From Pomphorhynchus laevis (Eukaryota; Acanthocephala; Palaeacanthocephala; Echinorhynchida; Pomphorhynchidae): 64,000 nucleotides of DNA. The stretch is taken from the NCBI GenBank assembly GCA_012934845.2, contig WNNJ02000570.1:1-64000 (forward strand), written 5' to 3'. Below, one piece after another: positions 11,996-22,082 of the stretch (position 1 is the first letter of the stretch; every line of letters starts with the position of its first letter). The notes under the pieces were generated by a model, which worked only from the letters and a program-made list of their open reading frames with translations, was not told where the DNA came from and did no database searches. Both the position numbers and the translations under genes were made by a program.

Positions 11996-12825
11996 AAACA
12001 TTTAATACTCGAAAATATTGGTCTTTCCATTATAAATAATAAATTCATAGGAATATAAATTAGACGGGCATGATCAATATTGCCGAAAGCTTAATTGATT
12101 GATGGAAGGAAATCAGCACCAAAAGAACGTTGGGGAGTACGCACCGGGTAGGTTAATGGGAGTAATGTTGATGGATGGTAAACTGAACAGACGGACTGAT
12201 TTGGTGACTGTGTAGACGAGCACGTAAGTTGATCGGGTCGATTAGGAATATCTACATTGGTATCGTTCGAGTAATAACAAACGCTTAATTCATTTGGAGC
12301 AGAGATAACAGATGTAGTCGAAAACGCATTAATAGGCGATCTAGAATTTAGAATTTTGCCATTATAAATTTATAGATTCGTTTGGTTGTTGCTAGGACTC
12401 GAGCAATCAAGATATTTATTAACATGTGAGGAGCCAATTGCAGTCATAAAGTTATTAAAAGTCCGAGGATGCGTTGTTCGGTGTTCTGAAAATGCGGAAT
12501 TAGCTGATTTGCCGTGGGAAATTGAAATGTCGAATTTGATGACAGCTGGAGTGCACTTTGTAGTCGTAAGCATAATGTTAACAGGTGTAGGTTTAGTTGT
12601 CTAAAACGGACACCGAATAGCAATGCTTGTTTGAAATTATCAGAAATTGCGCGATTTGATAAAATAAGTTGATTAAGCTGTCGAGCAGCACAAAATTCAT
12701 ATAAAAAATCTTTGGCTCGAGATGAATAACAGACAACAGTAGTGCATACAGATCAGTTTTTGACCGAATACTGAACTTGAAGTGAAGTATCCGTATTATA
12801 GATTTTCTTACGTGCACTCATGTAA
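11996..12825. other. Unassigned stretch with a minus-strand open tract
   Basis: No family is recognised. On the minus strand, roughly 12700 down to 12420, a stop-free stretch of about 90 residues contains YEFCAARQLNQLILSN and RAISDNFKQALLFGVRF. It looks coding in composition but matches nothing I can name. It may be the ORF1 region of a LINE or a decayed host exon. Confidence 0.3.
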
Positions 12826-13445
12826 TAAAAAAGGTTTATTTTTAAGTGGCAAATGCGTGCCATCGCACGCTTACATGACCACAACAATACAAGATTGTGA
12901 ATCAGGTGTCGATAATGTGTTTCGGAGGAGGTGTTTGAATGTGATAAAGGAGGGAGCGCGGCAGACGTTGAGAGGGAGTTGATTCTAGGTGAGTGGGGCG
13001 GCGACGAGGAAGGAACGGAGACCGTAGTTGTTAGAGTAATTTGGAACGTCGTGTAAAAGGGAATTACAGGAACGCAATGATAGAGAGGTGGGGCGAGTGT
13101 CGTATCAGAAAGGAAGGTTGATGAACGATGGGGAGGCGACAGCGATGAGACGACAAGTTATGAGAAGAAGTCGGAGTTGTATGCGGATGTGGATGGTGGG
13201 CCAGGAAAGTTGAGCTAGATATGTGGATGTCTGGTCAAAGCGACGGAGACGAAAGATCACTCGAACGGCGGAGTTGATGATGCGTTGTAGGGGTAGGATT
13301 ATGGATTTTGTAGAATTTGAAAAATGCTGAGCCAGTAATCGTTTTTATGAAAAAGAATCGATGAAAGAAGAGACATACAGGAGTAAAGGCGATAAGGGGC
13401 CGGATACGTCAGATTTCACCGAGAATTAAGTTAGACGAGCGGACC
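12826..13445 (-). mobile_element. LINE A3, 3' part (minus strand)
   Basis: Minus-strand family A sequence runs from the motif encoding KVRSSNL (near 13445) to the 3' UTR and terminal stem-loop at 12826-12862 (GTGGCAAATGCGTGCC on the plus strand). It breaks off exactly where LINE A3's 5' part (17393-18663) resumes, showing that the two were one copy before the insertion of 13453-17385. Coding frames are decayed. Confidence 0.85.
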
Positions 13446-13452
13446 TTGTTGC
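13446..13452 (+). repeat. Target-site duplication, left (TTGTTGC)
   Basis: TTGTTGC here matches 17386-17392. Outside the pair, the minus-strand LINE A3 reads continuously from CCCTTCGTCCGCAAC to CAAGGTCCGCTCG. The 7-bp repeat fits a LINE-type target-site duplication. Confidence 0.75.
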
Positions 13453-13459
13453 TAAAAAA

Positions 13460-13735
13460 TTTTGGTTTCTAAATTTTGGACCCAAAAAAAAATTTTGGTT
13501 TCTTATAAACATACAATCGACGATATCGACGATAAATAATCATACACTCCTTAAGAAGATTTCCTAACTCTATGTCAAACCACGGCTTCTTGTATTTACG
13601 GGAGCGTGAAGCACGTAAAGGCGCATATATGTCTAGAAGAGAAGCAAGAGTATCTCGAAAAAATCTCCTGCACATTCCAATCCGACCACAAATGGGTCAA
13701 GCCAAATAACGCGATCAAGGTGCCCACCTTAACAT
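13460..13735 (-). mobile_element. LINE linker fragment (family C), minus strand
   Basis: The open frame 13675-13469 reads IYAPLRASRSRKYKKPWFDI followed by ELGNLLKECMIIYRRYRRLY, the EN-RT linker of a Jockey/CR1-like LINE different from families A and B. It is inverted and sits within the same 7-bp flanks as LINE A1, at that element's 5' end. It may therefore have been joined to A1 during reverse transcription or end repair. AT-rich runs (AAAAATTTTGG repeated) mark its outer edge. Confidence 0.65.
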
Positions 13736-13818
13736 AAGTCTTGGTTATTATAAATCTTACAATCTAAAGTAAATACATTCCGGATCAATCCAGCAAATTT
13801 AACAGTTTTAACGCACAA

Positions 13819-13954
13819 GGACAACCATCGACGTACTACGACAACCATCTAGGACAACCATCAACGACAACCATCGACGACAACCATCGACGACAACAAT
13901 CGACGACAACAATCGACGACAACCATCCACGACAACAATCGACGGCAACCATCG
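13819..13954 (+). repeat. 13-bp minisatellite in LINE A1 5' UTR
   Basis: About eight to ten copies of GACGACAACCATC with C/A variants (ACAACAATC). It lies between the 5' UTR start and the first ORF1 codons. Copy A4 has only a single related motif there, so the expansion is specific to A1. Confidence 0.85.
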
Positions 13955-14002
13955 TTTATGGGTGGACGTAAGAAAACAACTAAGACCGACACCAACTATG
14001 GA

Positions 14003-14028
14003 GAGATAAAGAGATAACTCTTTATCTC
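14003..14028 (+). repeat. Junction hairpin H1
   Basis: Arms GAGATAAAGAG and CTCTTTATCTC are perfect over 11 bp with loop ATAA. The hairpin lies exactly where A1 loses ~500 bp of ORF1 relative to A4. Confidence 0.85.
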
Positions 14029-14453
14029 CACAAGCACGTCTCAACCGCGATGTTTACGCATTCAGATCCATCCTCTCGTCTATTGTTCCTGCGGATAAAC
14101 CATCCTTTTTCAAGGACATTTCTCCTGTCGCATTCATCCGTCTAAACAAATCTTCTCAATCTAATCCTTCCCAGCCCCCTCTCCTAAAAATTGTTTTCAA
14201 GCATCGCTCTCACGCGTCTTCTGTCTTCTCTCAACGATTCAAACTCATGTCATCTTCAACCACTCGAATTTTCCCCGATCGCGCCCCTTCCGAAATCGCT
14301 CAAATCTCTTCAGCCCGCATCGAAAAACGCCGTCGCGAGGAAAACGGCGAAACATCACTCGCCATCCGAAACATAGACGGAAATTTTCAAGTTGTCCACA
14401 CCCGTCCAAAAATTCGATGGCGCTCCATCTCTCCTATGTGTCTTCTCCACTAG
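14010..14453 (+). pseudogene. LINE A1 ORF1 C-terminal part (5'-truncated)
   Basis: The frame opens after a TAA at 14007-14009 and includes DISPVAFIRLNKSSQSN, PPLLKIVFKHRSHASSVF, IFPDRAPSEIAQISSARIEK and VVHTRPKIRWRS. This is an RRM-like nucleic-acid-binding block of the kind found in LINE ORF1 proteins (compare RPRLLKVVL and RDLSPADRLRR in family B). No ATG is in frame until 14247, so the N-terminus is missing through the internal deletion. It overlaps ORF2's first 37 bases in another frame, as in A2b. Confidence 0.7.
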
Positions 14454-17311
14454 TCTCTTTCGCCACAGCACACGGTTTCCGCCTCGGTCTCCTCAACACT
14501 AGATCTATTCTCAATAAATCCGATCTTATCCTCAACCTATTCAACAAGCAATCCATCGATCTCTTCTGCCTCACCGAATCCTGGCACTCAGATTCCGACG
14601 ACCTTTCGATTCGCCGTCTGCTCTCTGCTGGTTGCTCCCTAGTCGAATCCGCCCGCCCCCTCAGCTCATGCCCTTCTAAATCCTCTAATCATGGCGGCAT
14701 CGTCGCATTCGCGCGTCACCCAGCGTCTCTTCGCAAAATCAATCCCTCTTTCAGTCCTTGCTCTTTTGAATTGCTCACTTGTCGTTATTCTAACCCGATC
14801 ACTCTAGATCTCGCCATTGTATACCGTCCTGGTTCATCAGCCCCTACAGCCTTATTTTTTACCGAATTCGCTGACCTCCTTTCTCATTGTTCTTTGTCCT
14901 CAATCCCTTCACTCGTTCTAGGCGACTTCAATATCCGCCTAGACCGCCCCTCTTCCACAGATTCCATCCGCTTCATCAACATTCTATCCAACTACAATTA
15001 CAAACAAATCTCCACTGCCCCCACACATATACTTAGCGGGGCACTCGACATCATCGCTGTCCCCGATCATTTTGCTGCCCACACCTCACTGTACATCTCT
15101 GATCCTGGTCTATCCGATCACTTTCTTATTACCCTTGATCTCGCTCGCAACCACACCCCTCCTCACACACCTACAATCCTACGTCGCCCTTGGAGAAATC
15201 TTGACCTCTCCCTTCTCCGCTCTGCCTTACTCAAATCGTCTCTATCATTACCCACAATAACATATTCATCTCACGATCTCGCCTTTCTTTTCGACTCTGA
15301 ACTCACATCCACTCTCGATATTCTCTTGCCCTTCAAGTCTCACCCACACCGTCGCTTGCACCGTGCCCCATGGTTTGACATCCAATGCCTACTCTCAAAG
15401 CGTCGACTCCGCCATGCTTTTCGAGTCTATCACTGCTCTCTCAGACGCGATTTCCGCTCGATCACTCCGTCTTTCCGTGATTCCTATCTTGCTCTTCGCC
15501 GGTTTCATCTCCACCTACTACGTACCAAATGCAACTCCTTCTGGCAGCATAAAATCATCACTTCATTCAACTCTAAGACTCTCTGGCATACTTTTAACTC
15601 AATCCTGGCTCGTTCCTCTACGCCTTGCAACATCAATGCTAATGATTATTCGTCATTTCTCCAGACTAAAGTATCCACGCTGCTCTCTCACACCCCGGTC
15701 TCCATCCCATCCCACTCTGCCCAGTCTACTATCATCCTTCCGGAACTCTTTCATCTTCTCCCTGTATCACCTACAGAAGTATCATCTGTCCTCATGTCCT
15801 TGCCCAACAAAACCTCACCTGCCGATCCCCTGCCTACCCACATATTAAAATCTATATGCTCATCGATATCCCCATTTCTCACAACCTTGTTTAACTCGTC
15901 CATCCGCAGTCGTATCTTCCCTTCACACTGGAAATCCGCAATCGTTCGTCCCCTCCTTAAGAAACAATCGCTCGACCCCTCCCTTCCTTCTAGCTATCGC
16001 CCCATTTCACTACTCCCTACTCTTTCAAAGCTCTTAGAACGCCTCATCTTAATACAAATCAACGCTTATCTCTCCTCATCCAATCTGTACCCTCCTTTCC
16101 AATCCGCTTTCCGCTCTAATCACTCGACAGAAATCGCATGCATAAAAGTGTACAACGACTTACTCATTTCTCAAGACAAGGCTCTATATAGTGTTCTCAT
16201 CTCCCTCGACCTCTCCTCCGCATTCGACATTGTCGACCACTCTGTCCTCCTTTCTCGCCTTCGTTATGATTACGGCTTTTCTTCCACCTCCGTAGCTTGG
16301 TTCGCTTCATATCTATCCGACCGTTCCTTTCGCGTCTTTTCTAATTCATCATCCTCCCCTCCCATCCCTATTTTTTGCGGGGTCCCACAAGGTTCAGTCC
16401 TAGGTCCCCTGCTTTTCTCTCTTTTGCTTGGCGATCTCTCTCCATTTATCAAACCTTACTCCTTTAACGTCATGCAATACGCCGATGACATTCTAATCTA
16501 TGCTCATGCACCTGCACATCGCATACACGATATCGGCATTTCTGCCTCCAACTGTCTTTCTTCTATCTACAAACGTCTCTCCAATCTCCATCTCGTTCTA
16601 AACGCCGAAAAGTCCAAAATAATGTATATCCTTCCCCGTAAACCAAGCATATCTCCTCCCATTGTATCTTTTGCCTCATCGATCATCCCTATAGTCCACA
16701 ATCTCACTTTCTTAGGCTTCCATTTTGATGATCACCTTTCCCTTAAACCCTTCGTCCGTGACAAGGTCCGCTCGTCTAACTTAATTCTTCGTGACATCCG
16801 CCGTATCCGCCCCCTTATCGACTTCCGTTCTTGTATGTCGCTTCTTTCATCGCTTCTTTTCCCTAAAATTGATTACTGCCTTAGCCTTTTCGCCAATTCT
16901 CCAAAATCCATCATCCTACCCCTACAACGAATAATCAACACCGCCGTTCGAGTGCTCTTTCGTCTCCGTCGCTTCGACCACACATCCACATATTTTGCCC
17001 AACTCTCCTGGCCCACCATCCACATCCGCATCAAACTCCGCCTTCTTCTCGTTACTTTTCGTCTCATCGCTGTCGGCTCCCCATCGTTCATCAACCTTTC
17101 TTTCTTAGACGATACTCGCCCCACCTCGCTATCGCTTCGTTCCTGTCATACCCTCTTACTCCACGTTCCTAATTACTCCAACAACTACGGTCTCCGATCC
17201 TTCCTTGTCGCCGCCTCACTCGCCTGGAATCAACTCCCTCTCGACGTCCGCCGCGCTCCCTCCTTTATCACATTCAAACACCTCCTCCGTTCACACCTTC
17301 TCGACACCTGA
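14417..17311 (+). CDS. LINE A1 ORF2: AP endonuclease-reverse transcriptase (964 aa)
   Basis: A continuous 964-residue frame. EN residues 20-240: NTRS (Asn 27), LTESWH (Glu 54), VLGDFNIRLD (Asp 170, Asn 172), LDII (Asp 211), SDHF (Asp 234, His 235). The linker has APWFD near 320. RT: SPADPLPTHILK (468-478), SYRPISLLPTLSKLLERL (527-543), LDLSSAFDIVDH (catalytic Asp 598), GVPQGSVLGPLLF (655-667), YADD (688-691). The C-terminal domain ends with SLAWNQLPLDVRRAPSF. Every catalytic position is present and there are no internal stops, so the enzyme looks competent to nick DNA and copy its RNA. The ATG at 14417 follows ORF1 overlap; GC content is higher than in the surrounding host DNA. Function in trans by another copy's ORF1 would be needed, since ORF1 here is truncated. 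Confidence 0.92.
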   Translation: MALHLSYVSSPLVSFATAHGFRLGLLNTRSILNKSDLILNLFNKQSIDLFCLTESWHSDSDDLSIRRLLSAGCSLVESARPLSSCPSKSSNHGGIVAFARHPASLRKINPSFSPCSFELLTCRYSNPITLDLAIVYRPGSSAPTALFFTEFADLLSHCSLSSIPSLVLGDFNIRLDRPSSTDSIRFINILSNYNYKQISTAPTHILSGALDIIAVPDHFAAHTSLYISDPGLSDHFLITLDLARNHTPPHTPTILRRPWRNLDLSLLRSALLKSSLSLPTITYSSHDLAFLFDSELTSTLDILLPFKSHPHRRLHRAPWFDIQCLLSKRRLRHAFRVYHCSLRRDFRSITPSFRDSYLALRRFHLHLLRTKCNSFWQHKIITSFNSKTLWHTFNSILARSSTPCNINANDYSSFLQTKVSTLLSHTPVSIPSHSAQSTIILPELFHLLPVSPTEVSSVLMSLPNKTSPADPLPTHILKSICSSISPFLTTLFNSSIRSRIFPSHWKSAIVRPLLKKQSLDPSLPSSYRPISLLPTLSKLLERLILIQINAYLSSSNLYPPFQSAFRSNHSTEIACIKVYNDLLISQDKALYSVLISLDLSSAFDIVDHSVLLSRLRYDYGFSSTSVAWFASYLSDRSFRVFSNSSSSPPIPIFCGVPQGSVLGPLLFSLLLGDLSPFIKPYSFNVMQYADDILIYAHAPAHRIHDIGISASNCLSSIYKRLSNLHLVLNAEKSKIMYILPRKPSISPPIVSFASSIIPIVHNLTFLGFHFDDHLSLKPFVRDKVRSSNLILRDIRRIRPLIDFRSCMSLLSSLLFPKIDYCLSLFANSPKSIILPLQRIINTAVRVLFRLRRFDHTSTYFAQLSWPTIHIRIKLRLLLVTFRLIAVGSPSFINLSFLDDTRPTSLSLRSCHTLLLHVPNYSNNYGLRSFLVAASLAWNQLPLDVRRAPSFITFKHLLRSHLLDT

Positions 17312-17329
17312 TTCACAGTTTTGTTTTGT

Positions 17330-17380
17330 TGTGGTCATGTAAGATGCGCTGGCACGCATTTGCCACATTACAATAAATCC
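17330..17380 (+). other. LINE A 3'-terminal stem-loop
   Basis: GTGG-tcatgtaa-gaTGCG-ctggca-CGCA-tttg-CCAC followed by AATAAAT and a T-run. It can form an outer GTGG/CCAC stem and an inner stem. The same architecture ends the other family A copies (12826, 27131, 34440, 39720), so it is probably the RNA structure the RT recognises to begin copying. Confidence 0.7.
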
Positions 17381-17385
17381 TTTTT

Positions 17386-17392
17386 TTGTTGC
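17386..17392 (+). repeat. Target-site duplication, right (TTGTTGC)
   Basis: Partner of 13446-13452. It is directly followed by GGACGAAGGG, the minus-strand continuation of LINE A3. Confidence 0.75.
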
Positions 17393-18663
17393 GGACGAAG
17401 GGCATAATGGAAATGTAATAATCGAAATGGGATCCTAAGAAAGGGAGATTATGAACTATGGAGATGATTGATGAGCCAAAAAATACATGGAGAGGAGATA
17501 TGCTAGGTTGTCGGGGGAGGATCCATATTATGTAGAAGTAAGACAGTTAGAGGCAGAAATGCTGATATCGTGTATGCGATGTGCGTGTGCATGAGCATAG
17601 ATTAGAATGTCATCGACATATTGCATGATCTTAAAGGAGTAAGGTTTGATAAACGGAGATAGATCGCCAAGCAGAAGAGAGAAAAGCAGGGGACCTAGGA
17701 CTGAACCTTGTGGGACCCCGCAAAAAATAGGGATGGGAGGGGAGGATGATGAATTAGAACAGACGCGAAAGGAACGGTCGGATAGATATGAGGCAAACCA
17801 TGCTACGGAGGAGGAAGAAAAGCCGTAATCATAACGAAGGCGAGAATGGAGAATGAAATGGTCGAAGATGTCGAATGCGGAAGAGAGGTCGAGGGAGATG
17901 AGAATACTATACAGAGCCTTGTCTCGAGAAATGAGTAAGTCGTTGTAAACTTTCATGCAGGCGATTTCTGTGGAGTGATTATAGCGGAAAGCGGATGGGA
18001 AAGGAGAGTACAGATTGGATGAAGAGAGATAAACGTTGATCTGTATATAGATAAGGCGCTCTAAGAGAGTGGTCGAACGATTTTTTCTTAAGGAGAGGAC
18101 GAACGATAGCGGATTTCCAGTGTGATGAAAAAATACGACTGCGGATGGACGAGTTAAACAAGGTGATGCGGAAAGGGGATATCGATGAGCATATGGATTT
18201 AAGAATGGGGTAGCTAGGGGATCGGCAGGTGAGGTTTTGTTGGGCAAAGACATGATGACAGTGGATACTTTGTCAGATGAGACAGAGAGAATATGAAAGA
18301 GTTCCGGGAAGATGATGCGAGGCGAGTAGCCGTGAGATGAATCTGAAGTAATGACGAATAATCATGATGATTGATGTTTCAAGACGAAGATAAGCGAGAA
18401 ATGATTGAATTAAAAGTACGCAAGAGTGACTTGGAGTTTAATGAGATGTTGATTTTACTGCCATAATGAGTTGTATTTGGTACGTAGTAGGTGAATATGA
18501 GACCGGCGAAGAGGAAGATAGTAATTACGGATAGACAGAGTGTGTGAGCGGATGTCACGTCTGAGAGAGCGGTGATATACTCGAAAAGAATGACGGAGTT
18601 GACGCTTTGAGAATAGGCATTGGATGTCAAACCATGGGGCACGGTGCAAGTGACGCTGAGGGT
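17393..18663 (-). mobile_element. LINE A3, 5' part (minus strand, 5'-truncated)
   Basis: Minus-strand family A sequence from the linker (HRAPWFDIQCLFSKRQLRHS, near 18649) through RT to the codons for CPSSA (KPFVRDK in A1). The longest frame, 18253-17528, carries MSLPNKTSPADPL, LERLIYIQINVYL, STEIACMKVYNDLLIS, LDLSSAFDIFDH, GVPQGSVLGPLLF and YVDDILIYAH. Motif C here is YVDD instead of YADD, and the region between the linker and SPADPL is out of frame. It continues at 13445-12826. Confidence 0.88.
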
Positions 18664-19929
18664 GAGGCGATATGATTGAATTGATTAATTGAATAATGAC
18701 TGATTATTGTAATCAGATTATTCGATTAGAACTTTTTTCTTTAAATTTTTTTGTCGTCCCAAAACTCTGCTCTATTATTGCAAGTTTATGAGTCATCGCC
18801 CCACTCGTTGATTCCGCCAATTTTATAGAATCTTTGTCAAATGATTTAAGCATGTGTTATTCTCTTGCATGAACTTCCGAACTACCATCGGCTCCAATTA
18901 TTCTCTTTAACCGATTTATAATATCCGTTCCACATATGTCATCCGAGTTAGATATGTGATAGGGCGACGTGTCTGGAAGCGGAAAATCTAATATTGCATT
19001 ACTTGTTGCCAGTTCTCCTTACTGATGTTTAAGAAGTAGCAACTGTTTCATCGTTGAATCACCCATCTCGTCATTTAAACTAAAATGGTTACCACTTAGT
19101 TGCTCAGACACACGAGATCGCATTGCGCCTTTATAAGTTCCTCTTTCTATTTAATTAAGAAGCACTGTCTCATTTAAACGGTGTCCTAAATTTTGATGGT
19201 CGCACTCGCGAATATTATAAATAATGCGTTTCATCAATTAGTTCAGATAGAAGATTTTACTTCCACTTGAACAATCTACGTCCGAATACAACTTATTTTC
19301 CTCGAAATTGAAAGCTGTAGGCAGCATTTATTATAATCCACAGCAATTCTTTGAATACTCTGCAAGCATGTTGATGAATTCCATGCTATCGTCGCAATAC
19401 TGAAGGCTCAATGCATTATATGTAAATTTTTAAACCTCTTAAATTTGAGCAGGTGAAACTTCTGAGCGACTTTTTGCTGTCGCGACAATGTATCGGGGTT
19501 TCAAAGGATGATTTTGTTGCCTTTATTGAATTTTACAATTCTTCCAGATTTACGCGCAATTCCCTGTATAAATTGTACAATTTATAGACACGCGATTTTC
19601 TTGTCAGCATTTATCCTTTGCAATGGGCAGTATCATATAATTAACTCATATATTATATATGAATTTGTAGATCACAGTCTTGTAATGCGCTCAAACACTT
19701 AGTGAGTGATCATTAACACAACAAGATGCCGCAAATACTATTCGTATGAAATTACCGGGGTCAACAATGCAGACTGTGTTAATATTTCGGCATGTTCTAA
19801 ATGCAGAAATAAATTTCACGTGGTTGTATTTAGTGGTGCAAATACAACAGAAAAAACATTGCTTCTGAAAGAATTCGATCAGATTACTGAATCTATGTAT
19901 TGTATACGAGATATTAAATATACAGAATA
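18664..19929. other. AT-rich stretch with a decayed minus-strand coding tract
   Basis: On the minus strand, about 19260 down to 18730, several stop-interrupted pieces read like protein (SELIDETHY, NIRECDHQNLGHRLNETVLL, GAMRSRVSEQLSGNHFSLND, DDICGTDIINRLKRIIGADG, STSGAMTHKLAIIEQSFG). They run in a consistent order, suggesting a decayed gag-like or host protein fragment. I cannot name the family. From 19270 to 19930 I see only short frames without recognisable motifs. Confidence 0.3.
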
Positions 19930-20424
19930 GTGAATACACAACGACTATTGGAATTACTAGCCGACTCGAACAATCTCAAAAAAAGTAAAAAGTGGCTTCT
20001 TCGGCTAATACAGACTTCAAGGTTAGTACAAGTTCAACTGTTATTTCACCGGAAGCGAGGGTACTTCACCATCCCTAAATTAAAAAATCTAACTATAATT
20101 ACCCTCAAGGAGCCTCTAGAGATGCACAAATTATTTAGTATATTCTTAAGAAAGATTGTCTAACTACAACAACCGAGTTCTTTTCAACGCATTCAAGATA
20201 TTTGAGACAGAGGTTAAGCTTTCCTTTATTTTTGGTGACCTGGTTAAAGAATATATGAAATACTTCAAAGAGAATCTCTCTTATTTGGGTGACATTCAAT
20301 TCAAGCCGATCCTAACCTCGCTCAAGATTAACAATTTTCCGCCTCATCTAGAGGAAAGTGACAGGTTGCCCTAAAGACTAAATTCAATCTTTCTTCTGTT
20401 AGGACGGTTACAAGTAAAAGTGGG

Positions 20425-20997
20425 ATGGCGCTTCCCATAGCGTTCTGTACCACTTCGGCCGACCATGGGGACATGTTGGCCAAATCGGCCTGTAACCTGT
20501 TCCTGGGTTATAATCTCCGGTTTACTGTACTTGATTCTAATGACCTTACATACCCATATTGCAATGTATGTCACAAGTGGGAGCATGGGGGTTCCAGCTG
20601 TGCTGACGCTAAGACCTGTGGGGTTTGTTCCCTAGCCTCCTGCGTGAATCTTATTAAAGGAGGGAAATGCGACACTCAGCCCCTTTGCTCAAACTGCAAT
20701 GGTTCCCATCCGGCGTGGTCTCGGAAATGTGCGGTTTTTAAACAATACGTAAGGGACTTTGATCGTCTTTCATCTACTCAAACAAAACTTTCTGCAATAA
20801 CCAACTGTGCGACTGCCAGGATGTCCGATAAGGACATTCTTCAGATCATTGAAGCCAATAAGCGTAATAATTTAGCCATCATGCAGGCCATGTTAACTCA
20901 ATTTGCGTCAGCCTTAGGCTCGTCACCAGCGAACAAGCCAATTAATGCTCCTGCTTCCAATAAAAGAGGGCTTCGGTCCATTCTATTCCTCCTCTGA
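20425..20997 (+). pseudogene. LINE D1 ORF1 (zinc-knuckle nucleocapsid-like)
   Basis: The 190-residue frame has three Cys clusters: CNVCHKWEHGGSSC (C-x2-C-x4-H-x4-C), CGVC...CVNLIKGGKCDTQPLC, and CSNCNGSHPAWSRKC (C-x2-C-x3-H-x6-C). The last is typical of LINE ORF1 proteins that bind element RNA. Upstream pieces (FKIFETEVKLSFIFGDLVKE, NNFPPHLEESDRLP) belong to the same protein in other frames, so the true N-terminus lies before 20160 and is broken. Confidence 0.75.
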
Positions 20998-21158
20998 AAG
21001 TGGGGAAGTTGATCAAGCAAAAGCTTTATGGCAAGGGAATTGATGATAATGCCGTGGACAAGTGCCAACTCTAGATAGCGTTAGTGGTGGAGGGGGTAAC
21101 CCTTCTGCCCCTAGCTCTGTCTAGGGATTTGGCAATCCCATACAGCTGACCTAACACA

Positions 21159-22079
21159 ATGCAGAGTACTCGAGGCCATTTTTCACTGAATATCCTTCAG
21201 TGGAATTCGGGAGAAGCTTCTGCCATTAGACTTCTATCTGGTAGAGATGCAGATGCTATAGTCCTTCGGGAGACGCGGTCTATCCGTATACCCCAGGACA
21301 TTACTCGATTCATCCCTAAGCACATTTGCTCACACTATACTCCGTACATAACCCCTCCTCACTCCTCTTCATCTCAATGACTCTTGACCTTAGTTAAATA
21401 CTCTTTAAGATCCTTCCTCATTTTAAATTATTCTTGTCCAGCCCTTTCTTGTTTAGTAGTTTCACTCAGTAAGAACGGTAAACGCCTCAGTCTAGCCAAT
21501 GTCTACATCCGTCCAGGGGAGATTCACGAGAACCAGGACCTTCTGGATAGGATTATTGACAGTGGTTACGACATGATACTAGGTGACTTCAATGACAGAA
21601 CTGGTCGTTGGATTAATGCAGCACTCCGCAGAGCCAGGAACGATTATCTTATACATAAACCACCTTACCCCACCTTTCATTACACTTCTATGAATTCACT
21701 CCTCGACTTATTACTGCTCAATGAGAGGTGGTTGTTAAAACCCTTCTGTACTGAGCTGTCGCGACAGCATTTGTCCACATCTCATGACCTAATTCGCTGG
21801 CGGATAGAAGAAAATACGCTGTTTCGAAGGAGATTCCACTTTGACCCGATCAGAGTGACTTCCTTTCAACTAGCTATCCAACGCTTCCCCCGAATTAATA
21901 ATGATACTTTAACCGAATTTAATTACTACCTCTATTCGCAAGCTACCGCGTTGCTTTCGATAACCTATAAAGGTAGCATTTTTAGTCCCACTCCGACAAA
22001 ACTCAAGACCTTAGCATATTTGCTCCGTCTCTTTAATCTCTCTACTTCTGCCAGGCAAGTTCTCTCGAAAGAATATTAA
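21159..22079 (+). pseudogene. LINE D1 AP endonuclease (broken)
   Basis: Starts ILQWNSGEASAIRLL (first strand), LRETRS (Glu motif), then after a frame change LANVYIRPGE, MILGDFNDRTGRW (Asp/Asn motif), MNSLLDLLLL and LSTSHDLIRW (terminal Asp). The ending SHD differs from the SDH of families A and B. The frame changes between 21380 and 21384, and a TAA at 22077 separates EN from the linker. Confidence 0.75.
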
Positions 22080-22082
22080 AAC

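Larger units (their letters stand above)
13755..17385 (+). mobile_element. LINE A1, L2-like non-LTR retrotransposon with intact ORF2
   Basis: Parts are a 5' UTR (GGATCAATCCAGCAAATTTA, shared with A4), a 13-bp minisatellite, a shortened ORF1, ORF2 with EN and RT, and a 3' UTR ending in the family stem-loop, AATAAAT and T-rich tail. Motif style (KVYNDLLIS, LDLSSAFDIVDH, GVPQGSVLGPLLF, YADDILIYAH) is that of the L2/Daphne part of the CR1 superfamily. ORF1 has lost roughly 500 bp relative to A4, with a fold-back hairpin at the junction. Flanked by TTGTTGC repeats, it is the youngest-looking element of family A in the window. Confidence 0.92.

Noticed and set aside
13808-14044. Protein with VVVDGCRR repeats
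   Set aside because: It is only the translation of the 13-bp minisatellite on the opposite strand.
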